From: Doryteuthis pealeii
Taxonomy: Eukaryota; Mollusca; Cephalopoda; Myopsida; Loliginidae
DNA length: 64,000 nt
Direction: 5' to 3'
Assembly: GCA_023376005.1 (NCBI GenBank)
Contig: CM042147.1
Coordinates: 120,260,782 to 120,324,781, forward strand
A program made the position numbers and the translations under genes. Below, one piece after another: positions 1-9,954 of the stretch. The first letter of the stretch is position 1. Every line of letters begins with the position of its first letter. A model generated the notes under the pieces. The model ran no database searches. It saw nothing but the letters and a program-made list of their open reading frames with translations, and was not told where the DNA came from.

Positions 1-153
1 TAGCTGGAGGGAGAATAGTTGGATTCATAACTTTCCTAATGGTAATAAAGCTATGTGAAATGCAAACAGCCTCGTCCAAGATTTGAACTTGTCTCGCTGT
101 GTCCATTTCCTACGACGGTAACCAGTACACCACGTGCTTCCTGAAATTTACAT
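1..153 (-). mobile_element. SINE family 1 fragment (tRNA-headed)
   Basis: Read on the minus strand it has a tRNA-like promoter region: an A-box-like TGGTGTACTGGTTA and a B-box-like region around AAGTTCAAATCTTGG, followed by the family body. The same family recurs at 6291, 12784, 13921, 19445, 28318 and elsewhere. It is cut by the window start. Confidence 0.75.
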
Positions 154-288
154 GAAAGGCATCACGAAGTGCTTCAAGTTGTATTATTTCCATAGACATC
201 ATTTATATATGTATTTTTTTTAAATTCTTTTTTCGAACCCTCCAAAATTATCTGTATTTGGACCGCTTTAATTTCAAATATCAAACAT

Positions 289-1374
289 TTTACTCTGATG
301 AAGGCCGTTATTCTTTGTATGCTAAAAAAAATTATAATTTTCTATTATTATTATTTTATTTCGTATTTAGAAGAAGAAAGTTACTTGAAAAATAACGGAA
401 ACTCACCATAAAGCGAGCGGGCTGTAGAATGCTCCTCATTCTAGTGGCAAAACCGACGAGAAGTTCAATTCCATGATTCTTTTTCCTTGATTGTTTTTAT
501 ATCTTATTATAATGGAGATTGTGTGTTTGTCTGTCTGTAACCGAAACTCTATTATTACTCAAGTCACAATTCCCTTAGTTAATTGACATCACATTGTCCA
601 TGATTTTATCTTTATTTAAACCTCAATTATTAATAAAATTATTTTACATTATTAATACTGTTAACCATGTCTACATACTGACAACATGCAATTATATTTA
701 TATATACAACAAAATAGTGGTTTACAGTGTGAACGGGAAGGCTAATTTGCATATTAATATAAAAAAATCGAATTTAATAAATATGTGCTTAGTATTATTG
801 ATTTCTAACTGTTTGGTTTTATTTTAATGAATATAAGCAAAAATCTCTTCAATGAATCTTAAATGAAATCCATTAACAAGATGAAATAACTGTCATTTTA
901 TTCTTTACTTCCTCTTTTAACTAAATACTTAAAGTAGAAAAAATAACAATGAAAGACGAGAGTGATGGAAGAGTAAGTTTCAGTTGTTCCATTTTTATTA
1001 TACTCCTGTTTCACATCTTTTTATCTGTATTCTTATTCAGTTTCATTAGCCTTTCTAATTTAATATAATATTTTATTACATTAAAACTTAAATACTTGCA
1101 CCCGGAGGGTGCATATATTTGCTAGTTTTATATAATTGATTTTGGGATCATCAGGAGAGAATGTGCACCGTTTCGAGACCTTCCTCTCAACGGTTTTAAC
1201 TGCACACCGCCCCCCCCCCTCACTGATGTGAGGTCCCTCGGAATATGTCAGATGTATTGTATAATCAAATATATACGATTGAATAACGTATAATATATAC
1301 GATTGAATATTTAAAATAATGATAAATAAAATACATGTGTACATGAACTCCTGGCCGAAACACGTGTTAGTAAA
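289..1374 (+). ncRNA. Split hammerhead ribozyme with very long stem II (copy A)
   Basis: 5' half: TTTACT (289-294), CTGATGA core (295-301), A, then GGCC (303-306). 3' half: GGCC (1353-1356), GAA (1357-1359), self-complementary stem III ACACGTGT (1360-1367), T17 (1368), AGTAAA (1369-1374). TTTACT pairs with AGTAAA (stem I) and GGCC with GGCC (stem II base). About 1.05 kb separates the halves, of which 624 bp is a Helitron. Whether such a large stem II still cleaves is unknown; it may be a relic of a compact ribozyme opened by insertions. Confidence 0.5.
502..1125 (+). mobile_element. Non-autonomous Helitron
   Basis: Starts A|TCTTATTATAATGGAGATT and ends with a GC hairpin (GCACCC GGA GGGTGC), a 9-nt AT-rich spacer and CTAG|T, the terminal signature of Helitrons, with no target-site duplication. 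No coding capacity. A close relative sits at 44567-45202. Copy B lacks this element (around 48960-48985), so it is an insertion in A. Confidence 0.85.
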
Positions 1375-1584
1375 TCTATTTTATCCATTCAACATTTTCT
1401 TTCCTCTATTTATTTTCCCTTTCAACATGAATAAATAAATATAACATATACATAAATGCGTTAGAATTGAATATTTCAGTAACTTAAACGAACATTAACT
1501 GGCTTAAAATATGAATCTGCGTATAAGGCAGAAAGTTGTGCAAACATTCACTAGTTGTCATATCATCAAAGTAAATATAAATAA

Positions 1585-1660
1585 ATCCTTTTTCTTTCTT
1601 TCTTTTCTCTTCTTTTCTTTTTTCTTTCTTTCTTTTTTCTTTTTTTCTTTTTTTTATTTC
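1585..1660. repeat. CTTT-rich low-complexity tract
   Basis: Imperfect (CTTT)n/poly-T; the copy B equivalent is 49391-49472 with different length. No gene signal. Confidence 0.85.
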
Positions 1661-1919
1661 GAGAAAATATTACCGTCTCACAAAAGAACAACCCACTATC
1701 GTAAGACAAATTATCTCGTCTGTGGCACAAAAATTGTGAGTTGCTAAAATGAGATGCCTCGTCCGTGCTAGCAAACTGGTTAAATAATAATGTTAAGAAG
1801 AGAGAATGAGAAAATAAATAATACAGACAAAACATCATAAACTAATTCCTAAAGCAATCCTAATAAAAAGCGCAAAAGAGAACGCACAGTCCTTATCTGA
1901 AAAATACACTTATTTATTA

Positions 1920-2232
1920 TTTGGTTTTCACACCAGCGTTAGCTGATGGTCTTTCACTTGAGTTTTAGTGACAAGTCTCCTCAGGTCTCCAGGACTCTCC
2001 TGAGTATTCCAGCTGATTTCAACATTGCTATTATCTGGATGGTTTCAATTCTTCCTATGATTTCCAGTTCCTCTAGTCTTTTTTCTAAGCTTTTGGGGAC
2101 CGTTCCAAATGCTCCAACTACTATTGGTATCACTTTCACCCTAATATTCCACAGTTTTGTCAATTCCCTAGCGAGATCTAGGTATTTGTCTATCTTTTCG
2201 CTTTCTTTCATCTTCATTTTGATTATTTTTTT
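1920..2232 (-). mobile_element. 5'-truncated Dong/R4-like LINE, 3' end only
   Basis: On the minus strand this encodes the last ~90 residues of the same non-LTR polyprotein that lies just upstream (motifs KYLDLARELTKLWN, IPIVVGAFGT, GILRRVLET). It begins directly in the A-rich tail of the neighbouring element. In copy B this junction is an (AAT)n tract (50036-50088), so the second element entered the TAA tail of the first. Confidence 0.8.
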
Positions 2233-3769
2233 TTTTTTCACTCCTTTTGAGTTTTTCACATCAGCGTTATCTGATGGTATTTCACTGGAGTCTGAGTGAC
2301 AACAAGTCTCCTCGGGTCCCCGGGACTCTACTGAGTATTCTAACCGATTGCAACAATGCAGTGGTCTGGATGGTCTCAATTCCTCCTCTGATTTCCAGAT
2401 CCTCCAGTCTTTTTTCCAAGTTTATTGGGACCGTTCCAAGTGCACCAACTACAATTTGTATCACTTTCACTCTCATATTCCACAGCTTTTTCAGTTCTCT
2501 GGTAAGCTCCAGGTATTTGTCCATCTTTTCATTTTCCTTCAGCTTCCCCCTGTGATCTGCTGGAACTGCAAAGTCTACCAGTTGACACGTTCTCATTTAT
2601 TTTATTTTATTTTATTTATTTATTTTTTTTTTTTTGTTAATCAACACTAGGTCTGGTCTCTTGGCTGGGATAGTGTGACCCGTCTTTATCTCAAAGTCCC
2701 AGAGAATTTTATGCGTTTTATTCTCAAGAACAGATTCTATTTTATGCATATGCCATTTTGTTGTACGGTAAAAATTTAATTTTTTGCATAATTCCCAGTG
2801 GATCACCTTTCAATCCAGTCGTGCCTAGCTTTGTATTCCCGTTGTGATAGTTTGCTACATTCACTTAATACATGATTTACTGTCTTATCTCTGTCACCAC
2901 ACAGTCTACATTTACTGTTTTGTTGCGTCTTATCAATTTTTGCTTTGATATAATTTGTTCTTAAGGCATTATTTTGTGCAGCAATTATTAGTGATTCAGT
3001 TTCTCTCTTGAGGTTTCCTCTTAACCATGTCCAAGTCTTTTCATGTGCAACCTCTCCGATTTGTCGTTTGAAGTGTCCATATGATTTGTTTTTCTTCCCA
3101 TCTTTGTTTTCTAGTCTTTGTTGTTTTTTCTGTTTGTCCATATATTGCATCTACTGTTGTTGGCTGTCATAAGTAATCTTTCTTTGCTCTTTTTTGTGTA
3201 TTCTTCGAGTCCTTGGATTGTGGCCTCTACGCAGTCCTCTATGTTGACAAGACCTCTTCCACCTTCTTTTCTTGATGCATATAGTCTATCTTTATTATCT
3301 CTGGGGTGTAGAGCCTTGTGCATCATCATTAATTTCCTAGTCATTTGGTCGATCTGTCGGAGTTCTTCTTTTGTCCATTTTAAGAATGGCACACAGTATC
3401 TTATAACGGGGACGGCCCAGGTATTTATTCTTTGATAAGATTTCTGCTATTGAGCTTGGTTTCTAAAAGTTTTCTTGTTCTTCTAAGATATTCTTTTTTT
3501 TAACTTTTTCTTTCATCTCTGTTTGCTTGATATTGCCTATTTCTAAAATTCCTAAGTATTTGTAACTTTATTTTTCTTCAAGTGATTTTATAATGTCCTG
3601 ATTTTGGTAGTTGTATTCCATCCATTAATTTTCTTTCTCCCTTTTTTATTACTAGCATAGCACATTTTTCGATTCCGAATTCCATCCCTATATTTTGGCT
3701 TCTATTCTGATGGTTTGTACCCTGGTTTCTAGTTCTTTTTCATTTTTTGCAAATTTTTTATGTCATCCA

Positions 3770-3771
<2 letters not shown>
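2233..3771 (-). pseudogene. Dong/R4-like non-LTR retrotransposon with RLE domain, broken
   Basis: Minus-strand reading gives the end of a reverse transcriptase (about 3760-3440), the downstream linker (motifs MHKALHPRD, KEGGRGL), then a C-x2-C-x7-H-x4-C knuckle (CRLCGDRDKTVNHVLSEC, about 2910-2855) and a restriction-like endonuclease (RPDLVLIN near 2640, then VDFAVPAD near 2575), ending in motifs KLWNMRVKV and LLQSVRIL. This order (RT, CCHC, PD-type endonuclease) is that of R2/R4/Dong-clade LINEs, which nick DNA for target-primed reverse transcription. The frame changes several times, so no protein is made. It is 5'-truncated: the RT catalytic region is missing and the break lies in a TAA microsatellite. 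The copy B equivalent is 50089-51597. Confidence 0.82.
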
Positions 3772-3801
<30 letters not shown>

Positions 3802-3818
3802 CTTTTGAGTTTTTCACA

Positions 3819-3852
<34 letters not shown>

Positions 3853-3912
3853 TATGATTTATTTATTATTTATTATTCATAATTTATTATACTTATTATC
3901 TATTTATAATCA

Positions 3913-3966
<54 letters not shown>

Positions 3967-3967
3967 G
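3771..3967. repeat. (TTA)n microsatellites with a LINE-tail scrap
   Basis: Three TAA/TTA tracts (about 3772-3800, 3822-3851, 3915-3967). A scrap between the first two, CCTTTTGAGTTTTTCACA, is the 3' tail of another Dong-like copy, so the neighbouring LINE entered a TAA tail. Confidence 0.85.
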
Positions 3968-4269
3968 TAGTGTTGATAAAAGTTATAGTTATTAGTGCAT
4001 AATGAAAATTGATGATGATGACAATGATGATTCTGACGCTGATGTTGATGTGCGTCGCCTCTCCACTACGGCGGTTAAGTTAACTTGGCGATGATGAAAG
4101 AAAATAGTTGAAGATGAGTGTAAAATGAAACGATCGTATAAGATGGTGAATATTATCATGAGGATTTATTATAATGATCGTGTTGAAAATGATGGATGAA
4201 TGTTAATCATTAAAATTAAATTAAGCCAATATCAATCGATGTGTTGAAAACACGTTTCTCGTCAGAAAA

Positions 4270-4480
4270 TTGAACTAGATCTGAGAAAATGTTAAATGTC
4301 AGTTGGTTGGTTGGTTGGTTGGTGTTACATAATTCTTAAGCAGCTTATGAATTATGTACATACCTGTAGTAAGATATTTTGAATAAGATTCGTTAGATTT
4401 AAAATCGGAGGTAGGGAAATTTCCATAACCGTTAGGGTTATGATTAGCATGTGGGATGACCCCGTTTTGATCCCTCCGGA
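4270..4480 (+). repeat. Interspersed repeat with palindromic ATTATGAAT end
   Basis: The sequence from the near-palindrome around ACATAATTC...GAATTATGT to AACCGTTAGGGTTATG recurs in reverse complement at 11340-11490. A (GGTT)n run precedes it. Probably a MITE-like element; termini not defined. Confidence 0.5.
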
Positions 4481-4921
4481 AGGTGCCATTACAGGCGAGA
4501 GAATTAATTTTAATTTAGTCAGATGCGGCTACATTTTCGACGCTATTGTCGGCTCTGTGAGTCGCCTCTCCACTACGGCGGAAAGATGGGCTGGGTTGTT
4601 GAAATAAAGGTTTAGAAGAAAACAACAAGTCTTGTTTGTTAAGTTATTAAACAAGAAAGAACCAGCCCGAAAAAACAACAAGACAGAAAAGGCAACCCAA
4701 ATGATCAGCCCGATTAAATAAGACTGAAGAATATGACGGCCGTCCGAGTTAGAAGCAGTAGAAGCAGATACTAAGTAAGAACCTATAGAATTCAAATTCT
4801 ATATTTTACACCCAAATAAGGAAAAACATATTTCTTTTCCTAAAATTGGGGAAAATAGATTGCGGCCTTTACATACAAAGGGATTTGTGTATTAAAAACA
4901 GTTAAAATCCCCTCCGCATTC
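4481..4921. other. No gene seen
   Basis: Moderately AT-rich sequence shared with copy B (52300-52749). It holds no recognisable coding, RNA or mobile element. Confidence 0.6.
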
Positions 4922-5058
4922 TGTGGGTGACTATATAGCCTAGTGGTTAAGGTGTCTGACTGATGCTGAACCGATCGGATTTCAATCCCAGCTGTAGGTA
5001 GCTCACAAATGTCTAGCCACACTGAAGAGACTTGATAAGTCGAAACACGTATTTGTGG
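4922..5058 (+). mobile_element. tRNA-headed SINE-like unit carrying a hammerhead ribozyme
   Basis: Begins TGTGGGTGACTATATA, has a tRNA-like promoter (A box TAGCCTAGTGG at ~4936; B-box-like GGATTTCAATCCC at ~4978) and ends in a hammerhead motif. Directly after the predicted cleavage site (after 5053) the sequence restarts with TGTGGATGACTATATA, matching the unit's 5' end. The repeat unit is therefore 132 bp and starts at the cleavage site, as expected if the element came from a self-processed multimeric RNA. A polymerase III promoter plus hammerhead resembles the Smalpha SINE-like elements of schistosomes. Confidence 0.72.
5017..5058 (+). ncRNA. Type I hammerhead ribozyme
   Basis: Stem I CCACA (5017-5021)/TGTGG (5054-5058); core CTGAAGA (5022-5028); stem II GACTT-GAT-AAGTC (5029-5041); GAA (5042-5044); short stem III ACACGTAT (5045-5052); cleavage nucleotide U17 at 5053 (AUU triplet, satisfying NUH). 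One stem III pair is degraded relative to ACACGTGT in sibling motifs. Confidence 0.75.
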
Positions 5059-5060
5059 AT

Positions 5061-5063
<3 letters not shown>

Positions 5064-5111
<48 letters not shown>
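5064..5111. repeat. (TA)n microsatellite
   Basis: Uninterrupted TA repeat immediately 3' of the hammerhead unit; shorter in copy B (52879-52903). Confidence 0.95.
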
Positions 5112-5117
<6 letters not shown>

Positions 5118-5548
5118 ATTCTATATAAACTTTACAACCGTTTATTTGGCTATTATAGATTGATTTATTTCAACAGGCTCCTTTTTAAAAGAAGCCAGCG
5201 TCTTCAAATAGCCAACGACAAAAAAACACACACAAACATTCATTAACTTCATGTGCATCAATAAACTAGTAGAAATGATTTACATTATTTTGCAAAGTAA
5301 TCAATTTTTTAACTAATTTTATTTTTACCAAATTCTTTTAAAATAAATTGGTTGAAATAATTTCATGAATTATCAAATTTAGTCAAATTTTTTTAAACTA
5401 ATTTTTGTTTGAACAGATCTATTTGACATTATTTACTGGCCACTGTGGCCAGAACGTTTTCTTTACCGGAGAGTCAGTGTATTTTCACTTCTTTTCAACT
5501 CTGGTACGCATTGGCAAACTCACGGTTAACCCATTTGTAAACATTTTC

Positions 5549-5952
5549 GGTAATCTGAACATTAGCTACATAAATGAGAGTAATCTCTCCTTGTTTGTTT
5601 CACTTTGAGGAAACATTATGTCTTGGTCGGCCATTTTTATTTCACCGTAAATCTACACTGAAAATACAAATTTGTTCGAATCTATACAACTGCATGTTTT
5701 AACACGAAAATATCATAAAATGTGTTCTTAATGACAATTAAGTTAATTTCAAATAATGCACAAGCACAATTAAGAACACATTTTATGATATTTTCGTGCT
5801 AAAACATGCAGTTGTATTGATCCGAACAAATTTGTATTTTCAGTGTAGATTTACGGTGAAATGAAAATGGTCGACCAAAACAGACGGCTTCCTCGAAGTG
5901 AAACAAATAAGGGGAGATTAATTTCGTTTATGTTGCTAATGTTCAGATTACC
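5549..5952. mobile_element. Foldback (long-TIR) MITE
   Basis: Arms of about 200 bp, from GGTAATCTGAACATTAGC to GCTAATGTTCAGATTACC, are near-perfect inverted repeats through the shared block around CAACTGCATGTTTTAACACG. Related copies are at 53348-53751 and 42957-43240. Non-coding. Confidence 0.85.
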
Positions 5953-6057
5953 ACATTTTCTCACTAAAACCTGCTTCTTCGCACACATCATACATTCTTC
6001 AGGCAATTTCACTTGATTTGTACTTCTGAGACACTAAAAACAATCCCTCCACCATGA

Positions 6058-6225
6058 CTAGTAAATTTCTAAGCGGAGTAAAGCTGGTTATAATTCAGAG
6101 TATTCCTTCTCCTAGACTGGTTACCTAACAAAGATTAAAGAACCCAACCTGTCCTAATATTTACCCATAGCCGAAGAGGAGAACCAATGGATTCATGTCT
6201 TTCCTAAAGGTACACGTAAATAGTC
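6058..6225 (-). mobile_element. SINE family 1 fragment
   Basis: Matches the family body (TTTCTAAGCGGAG, TTCCTTCTCCTAGACTGG, TTTACCCATAGC) but lacks the tRNA head. Confidence 0.7.
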
Positions 6226-6252
6226 TTTTCTTTGTCTTTTTTTCTATATAAG

Positions 6253-6253
<1 letters not shown>

Positions 6254-6290
<37 letters not shown>
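6254..6290. repeat. (TA)n microsatellite
   Basis: TA tract abutting the 3' end of the following minus-strand SINE. Confidence 0.93.
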
Positions 6291-6292
<2 letters not shown>

Positions 6293-6571
6293 AACCCCTC
6301 CGTACGAGCAGGATGCGACAAAAGGTCAATTTCTTAAGCGGAGTTCAACAGGTTTTGAATTCAGAGTTTTCCTTCTCCTAGACCGGTTGCCTAACCAACG
6401 TTAAAGAGCCCAGTCTGCCCTACTATTTATCCATAGCTGAGGGGAGAGTAAGATTCATACCTTTCCCAAGGGTATTAGTGCTAAGTGAAATGCAATTACC
6501 ACGTCCAGGATTTGAACTCGGGGCGACGATTCCATTTCCCATGGCTTTAACCATTACACCACGCGCTTCCT
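6291..6571 (-). mobile_element. SINE family 1, near full length
   Basis: Minus-strand reading: head GGAAGCGCGTGGTGTAATGG with A box, B box GAGTTCAAATCCT, then a ~200-bp body ending at the (TA)n tract. Best example in copy A for defining the family. Copy B equivalent 54068-54350. Confidence 0.85.
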
Positions 6572-7437
6572 ATAAGATTACATATAGGATTGCTTTGAAT
6601 ACGTTTGAGAACAACATAATAGTATTAGAAATCTGTAACTGCAAATAATCATTTATTAAACCCAGTCTTGTTAAAACCATTATGCAAATTATTCCCACCA
6701 ATATCAACACATATTTCAAGATTTTAAAGGCACTATGTTTTACGTAGTTGTGAGTAATCCAAGTGTTTTTAGCAACGTTCCTTAGGCCCTTTTCTCCTAC
6801 AACATCGCGATACCATAAGGTTCGTGTAACTTTTGCTGGAAATGTGCCAATTTCACGTACAGCTACACCAACCCCTCAACAACAAAAAAAAGGAGAAACA
6901 TAGAGAACAGGTTTCTTCCAATTTATACCGGTATCCAAACCTTCATGCCAATGTAATTATCATCAGACTCTTCTTTTTTTTCTAATCAAGATCTTGCGCT
7001 CACACCTACACACAGAACACTCACCACGCATCTCATATTTATTGCAAGGTTTTACAATTTAGACTGTGTTAAAAAAAAAAAGAAAAAAAAGAAATGTTTT
7101 CTCTGCCCAAGTTTTCATCCACCAAAGTTTGTTATTTACTGGTTTCTGTTTGTTTGTTTGTTTGTTTTTTGGGGAGAACCAGACTGTTTTTTAGTGTTAG
7201 TCACTGTAATTACACGATGTCAGAAATCTTGAAGAAATTATGGAATAAAGCCAACAGATTTACCGCTTTTAATTCTTTGCACGTTTCTCTCGTTTGACAA
7301 GAGGTAGAGTGACACAACAGTAAGTTGGAATAAATTAGCAACCGTCTACTTTTCTTCTCATGTTGTTCCAAATTTATAAATCCAAAAAATTACCTTTCTT
7401 TTTTTTTAAAGCAGCGATGAGCCTGTTCAATAAGATA
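6572..7437. other. No gene seen
   Basis: AT-rich sequence with short A/T runs and a (GTTT)n tract near 7150. Short open frames here carry no recognisable domain and are shared with copy B. Confidence 0.6.
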
Positions 7438-7520
7438 GGTGACTATTTAAGCAACAGCAGGTACTGTAAGCAACCTGATATCAAAATGACTTGATTCGGC
7501 ATTAAATGACCCGAAAAGGA
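7438..7520 (+). repeat. Repeat tail with CGGCATTAAATGACCC motif
   Basis: This motif and its partner ATGCCGTAAAA form the 3' part of an abundant interspersed repeat here (see 18124, 22070, 22531, 26778). In copy B the segment is present twice in tandem (about 55201-55285 and 55371-55450). Confidence 0.65.
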
Positions 7521-7667
7521 TTTTGTATATATAAAATCTTCAATATTTTTACACAGAAAGTAAGCTCTGGTGATAGTTAATGTGTATATATATATTTACT
7601 ATCATTAATTGTTTTATTTTTGTAGTTTACTCCGGACATACATACACACAACTATCATTTATATATA

Positions 7668-8049
7668 CTAGAACAAAATAAAAAACACACTCCGGGCGAT
7701 GTAAAAATAGATTTTTGAAACATATTGCCTGAGGGGTGGGAGTAAAAAATTCAATGTCAGCGAGTTTGTACCCTAAGTAAGTAAAATCATCAAATTCATT
7801 AAAGGATTTTAAAAAATAAAACAATTTGAAATGTGTATTAAAATAAAACAAACTATATATAGATATATAATACCAGTCATGTATTTATCAAAACTTGTTT
7901 TAAAAAACAATGAGGACTGTTTAATGCTGCATGTTCAAATTTTGAGTGTATTTATTCTATGTTATGACGATTTGGGGTAATGTGACGTAAGCAGTGACGT
8001 AGTTTTTGTTACAGACAAAAACCGGAAGCGAATCTCCATTATTAATAGA
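7668..8049 (-). mobile_element. Non-autonomous Helitron
   Basis: On the minus strand it starts TCTATTAATAATGGAGATT and ends CTAG (plus-strand CTAG at 7668-7671), between flanking A and T. The copy B site near 55600 is empty: TTTATATAT joins directly to GTATAGATT. The 3' hairpin is weak. Confidence 0.8.
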
Positions 8050-8051
8050 TA

Positions 8052-8290
8052 TAGATTAAACTGCATTTAGTGGTGAGGCCCTACTTCTGGAGCTCTGGGA
8101 GTGTGAAGTAGCCTCTTTGTTGCCATTATTCCCTGTCCCACTCTGACCCAGAGTGGTAGTACCTGTTAGGGTCCCATCTATGGATCAAACAGATCTCTTT
8201 AGAAATCATTCTTATTCGATAAGAGCGTGAGCAATAAAAGAAAACACTTCTTAAGAATCTGCACAAAAAATGTGCCTCTCGGCTGGGCTG
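8052..8290 (+). mobile_element. Interspersed repeat R4, internal part
   Basis: Shares CACTCTGACCC-GAGTGGTAGTACC and GGGTCCCATCTATG with fuller copies at 17600-18180 and 62565-63150. No tRNA head recognised. Confidence 0.65.
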
Positions 8291-8329
8291 TAGAATACGC
8301 CGACTGCACCTCTGTAGAGAGGTAAGAGC

Positions 8330-8562
8330 CCCACCCTCCATACTCACCAGATTTAGCGCCTTCAGGCTATCATCTCTTTGGCCCCATGAAAGAGGGTTTG
8401 AGAGGTAAAAATTATTCAAGTGACGAGGAAGTGAAATCTGTAGAGAAGAAGTGGCTCAAAGAACAGTCAATATGATTTTACAGGGCAGGAATACATGCTC
8501 TCATTCGAAGATGGAGCATTGCTATTGAGAGAAACGGTGACTATGTTTTGACTGACCCTCGT
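8330..8562 (+). pseudogene. mariner transposase C-terminal fragment
   Basis: Plus-strand translation from 8332 gives HPPYSPDLAPSGYHLFGPMK, the block around the third catalytic aspartate of mariner transposases, then a run ending in RNGDYV as in mariner C-termini. A stop (TGA) interrupts the frame after KEQSI. The N-terminal DNA-binding region and the first two catalytic residues are absent, so it is a dead fragment. Also in copy B (55856-56085), so it predates the duplication. Confidence 0.82.
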
Positions 8563-9230
8563 ATTTTGTTTGCGTGGGACAAAAAAATGTTTATAGGGAT
8601 CCCAATTGAGAACCACTAGCCTAGAACTTATTCATTATTCCCACGCTGTTTACTGACGACAGTAGAATACTTACAATGAAAAGCAATTAAAATTAAACTG
8701 TAGAATCCTGAGTCCTGCACACCCGTGGGCCTCTCCACCCTATGTTCTTGGCTGTAAAATATCGAAAAATATAAAATGCTGTAATTTGTTATTCAACAAC
8801 TCAAAGAGAAAACTTCAAAAGGAATAGTGAACACTAGTTGTTACGATAAATATCTGTTCGGGTAACATCTATTGACTGGTAGGGGGACATGAAAGGTATT
8901 TGCACTCTACAGAGCACTTTAACTGGGGCATCACCTCTAAATGCATTTTAAAAGAGACACCAATTACCTTTTCATTTGTTATCTATATATTAATACTCTT
9001 GTTCCTTAATCTTCCGACCGTTATCATCCTGCAATACCCTCCAGTTAAAAAAAATGAGACCGTTCAAATCGTCCAGGATGAAATACAAAAGATGTAAGTT
9101 CTGATTATCTGGTGTCGCTTAATCGCCGAATTCTTATTTCTTATAAGTGTCATCAACTCAGCTAATAATGGACCATTCTGTTTTATTATAAAGAAAGAAA
9201 GATAAGAAAAATGGCATGCTACACAGAAAC
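8563..9230. other. No gene seen
   Basis: Ordinary AT-rich sequence, nearly identical in copy B. Confidence 0.55.
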
Positions 9231-9234
9231 ATAT

Positions 9235-9269
<35 letters not shown>

Positions 9270-9271
9270 AA
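9235..9271. repeat. (GAAA)n microsatellite
   Basis: Tetranucleotide run; copy B equivalent about 56762-56810. Confidence 0.93.
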
Positions 9272-9576
9272 AGGGGTAAGGGAAGATAGAGATAGGGGAA
9301 AAGATAGAAAGAAGGGGTGAGCGCGCGTGGAAGCGATAAAGCTTATCTGTTTCAATGGTACATAATGAAAATATAAAAAGAAGGAAAGAAACAAAGAGTG
9401 AGAGAGAGTTAAATCAAAATTATTATACACAAAAATCAGGAAGGGATTTGTTGATGAGGAGGGCCTCGAGTACAGTTTGGTGTAACTCATTGGTTGAGGA
9501 CGCCAATATAGTGAACATTGAGGGATTATATACTCAGCACAATCAGTATTATCCAATAGGTGTCGCCTAATGGCGC

Positions 9577-9733
9577 AGGGCGAATTTTGATTGCTCGGTC
9601 CAAGTTATTGTTGCCGATAACAGAGGGCGCTCTACCCAAAGGTGGGAGGTTAGAGTAAATCATCATATTCTCTCTATTATCCGCAACAATAACTTGGACC
9701 GCTCTGCTGCACAGAGCAATGAAAATTCGCAAC
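9577..9733. mobile_element. Small inverted-repeat element (MITE-like)
   Basis: Arms about 50 bp: GCGAATTTTGATTGCTCGGT and CCAAGTTATTGTTGC reappear reversed as GCAACAATAACTTGG through AAAATTCGC. Non-coding; copy B about 57100-57257. Confidence 0.75.
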
Positions 9734-9954
9734 CTTTGGTTGTTCCTAGGTGTCGCTTAGTGTTGGGTGTGATCCTTTGGTTTTTCCTTAGTGTTGGGTA
9801 AAATCCTTGTGTTGTGCAAAGTCATTGGTTGCAGGTCCGTTTCATCAATGTCGAATAACGTACAAATGAACGGCTTTCAATATCGGCGATTAAATAGTTA
9901 ACTAACCACGTATTCGAGCTGTTGATTGGTTGGGTTTAATCCATGTGACCACAC

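Noticed and set aside
4529..4795. 88-residue minus-strand frame shared by both copies
   Set aside because: It is kept because the whole block is duplicated. It shows no domain and no sign of coding constraint.
6950..6990. Minus-strand CTGATGATAATTAC as a hammerhead core
   Set aside because: No GAA block with a pairing stem follows at a workable distance.
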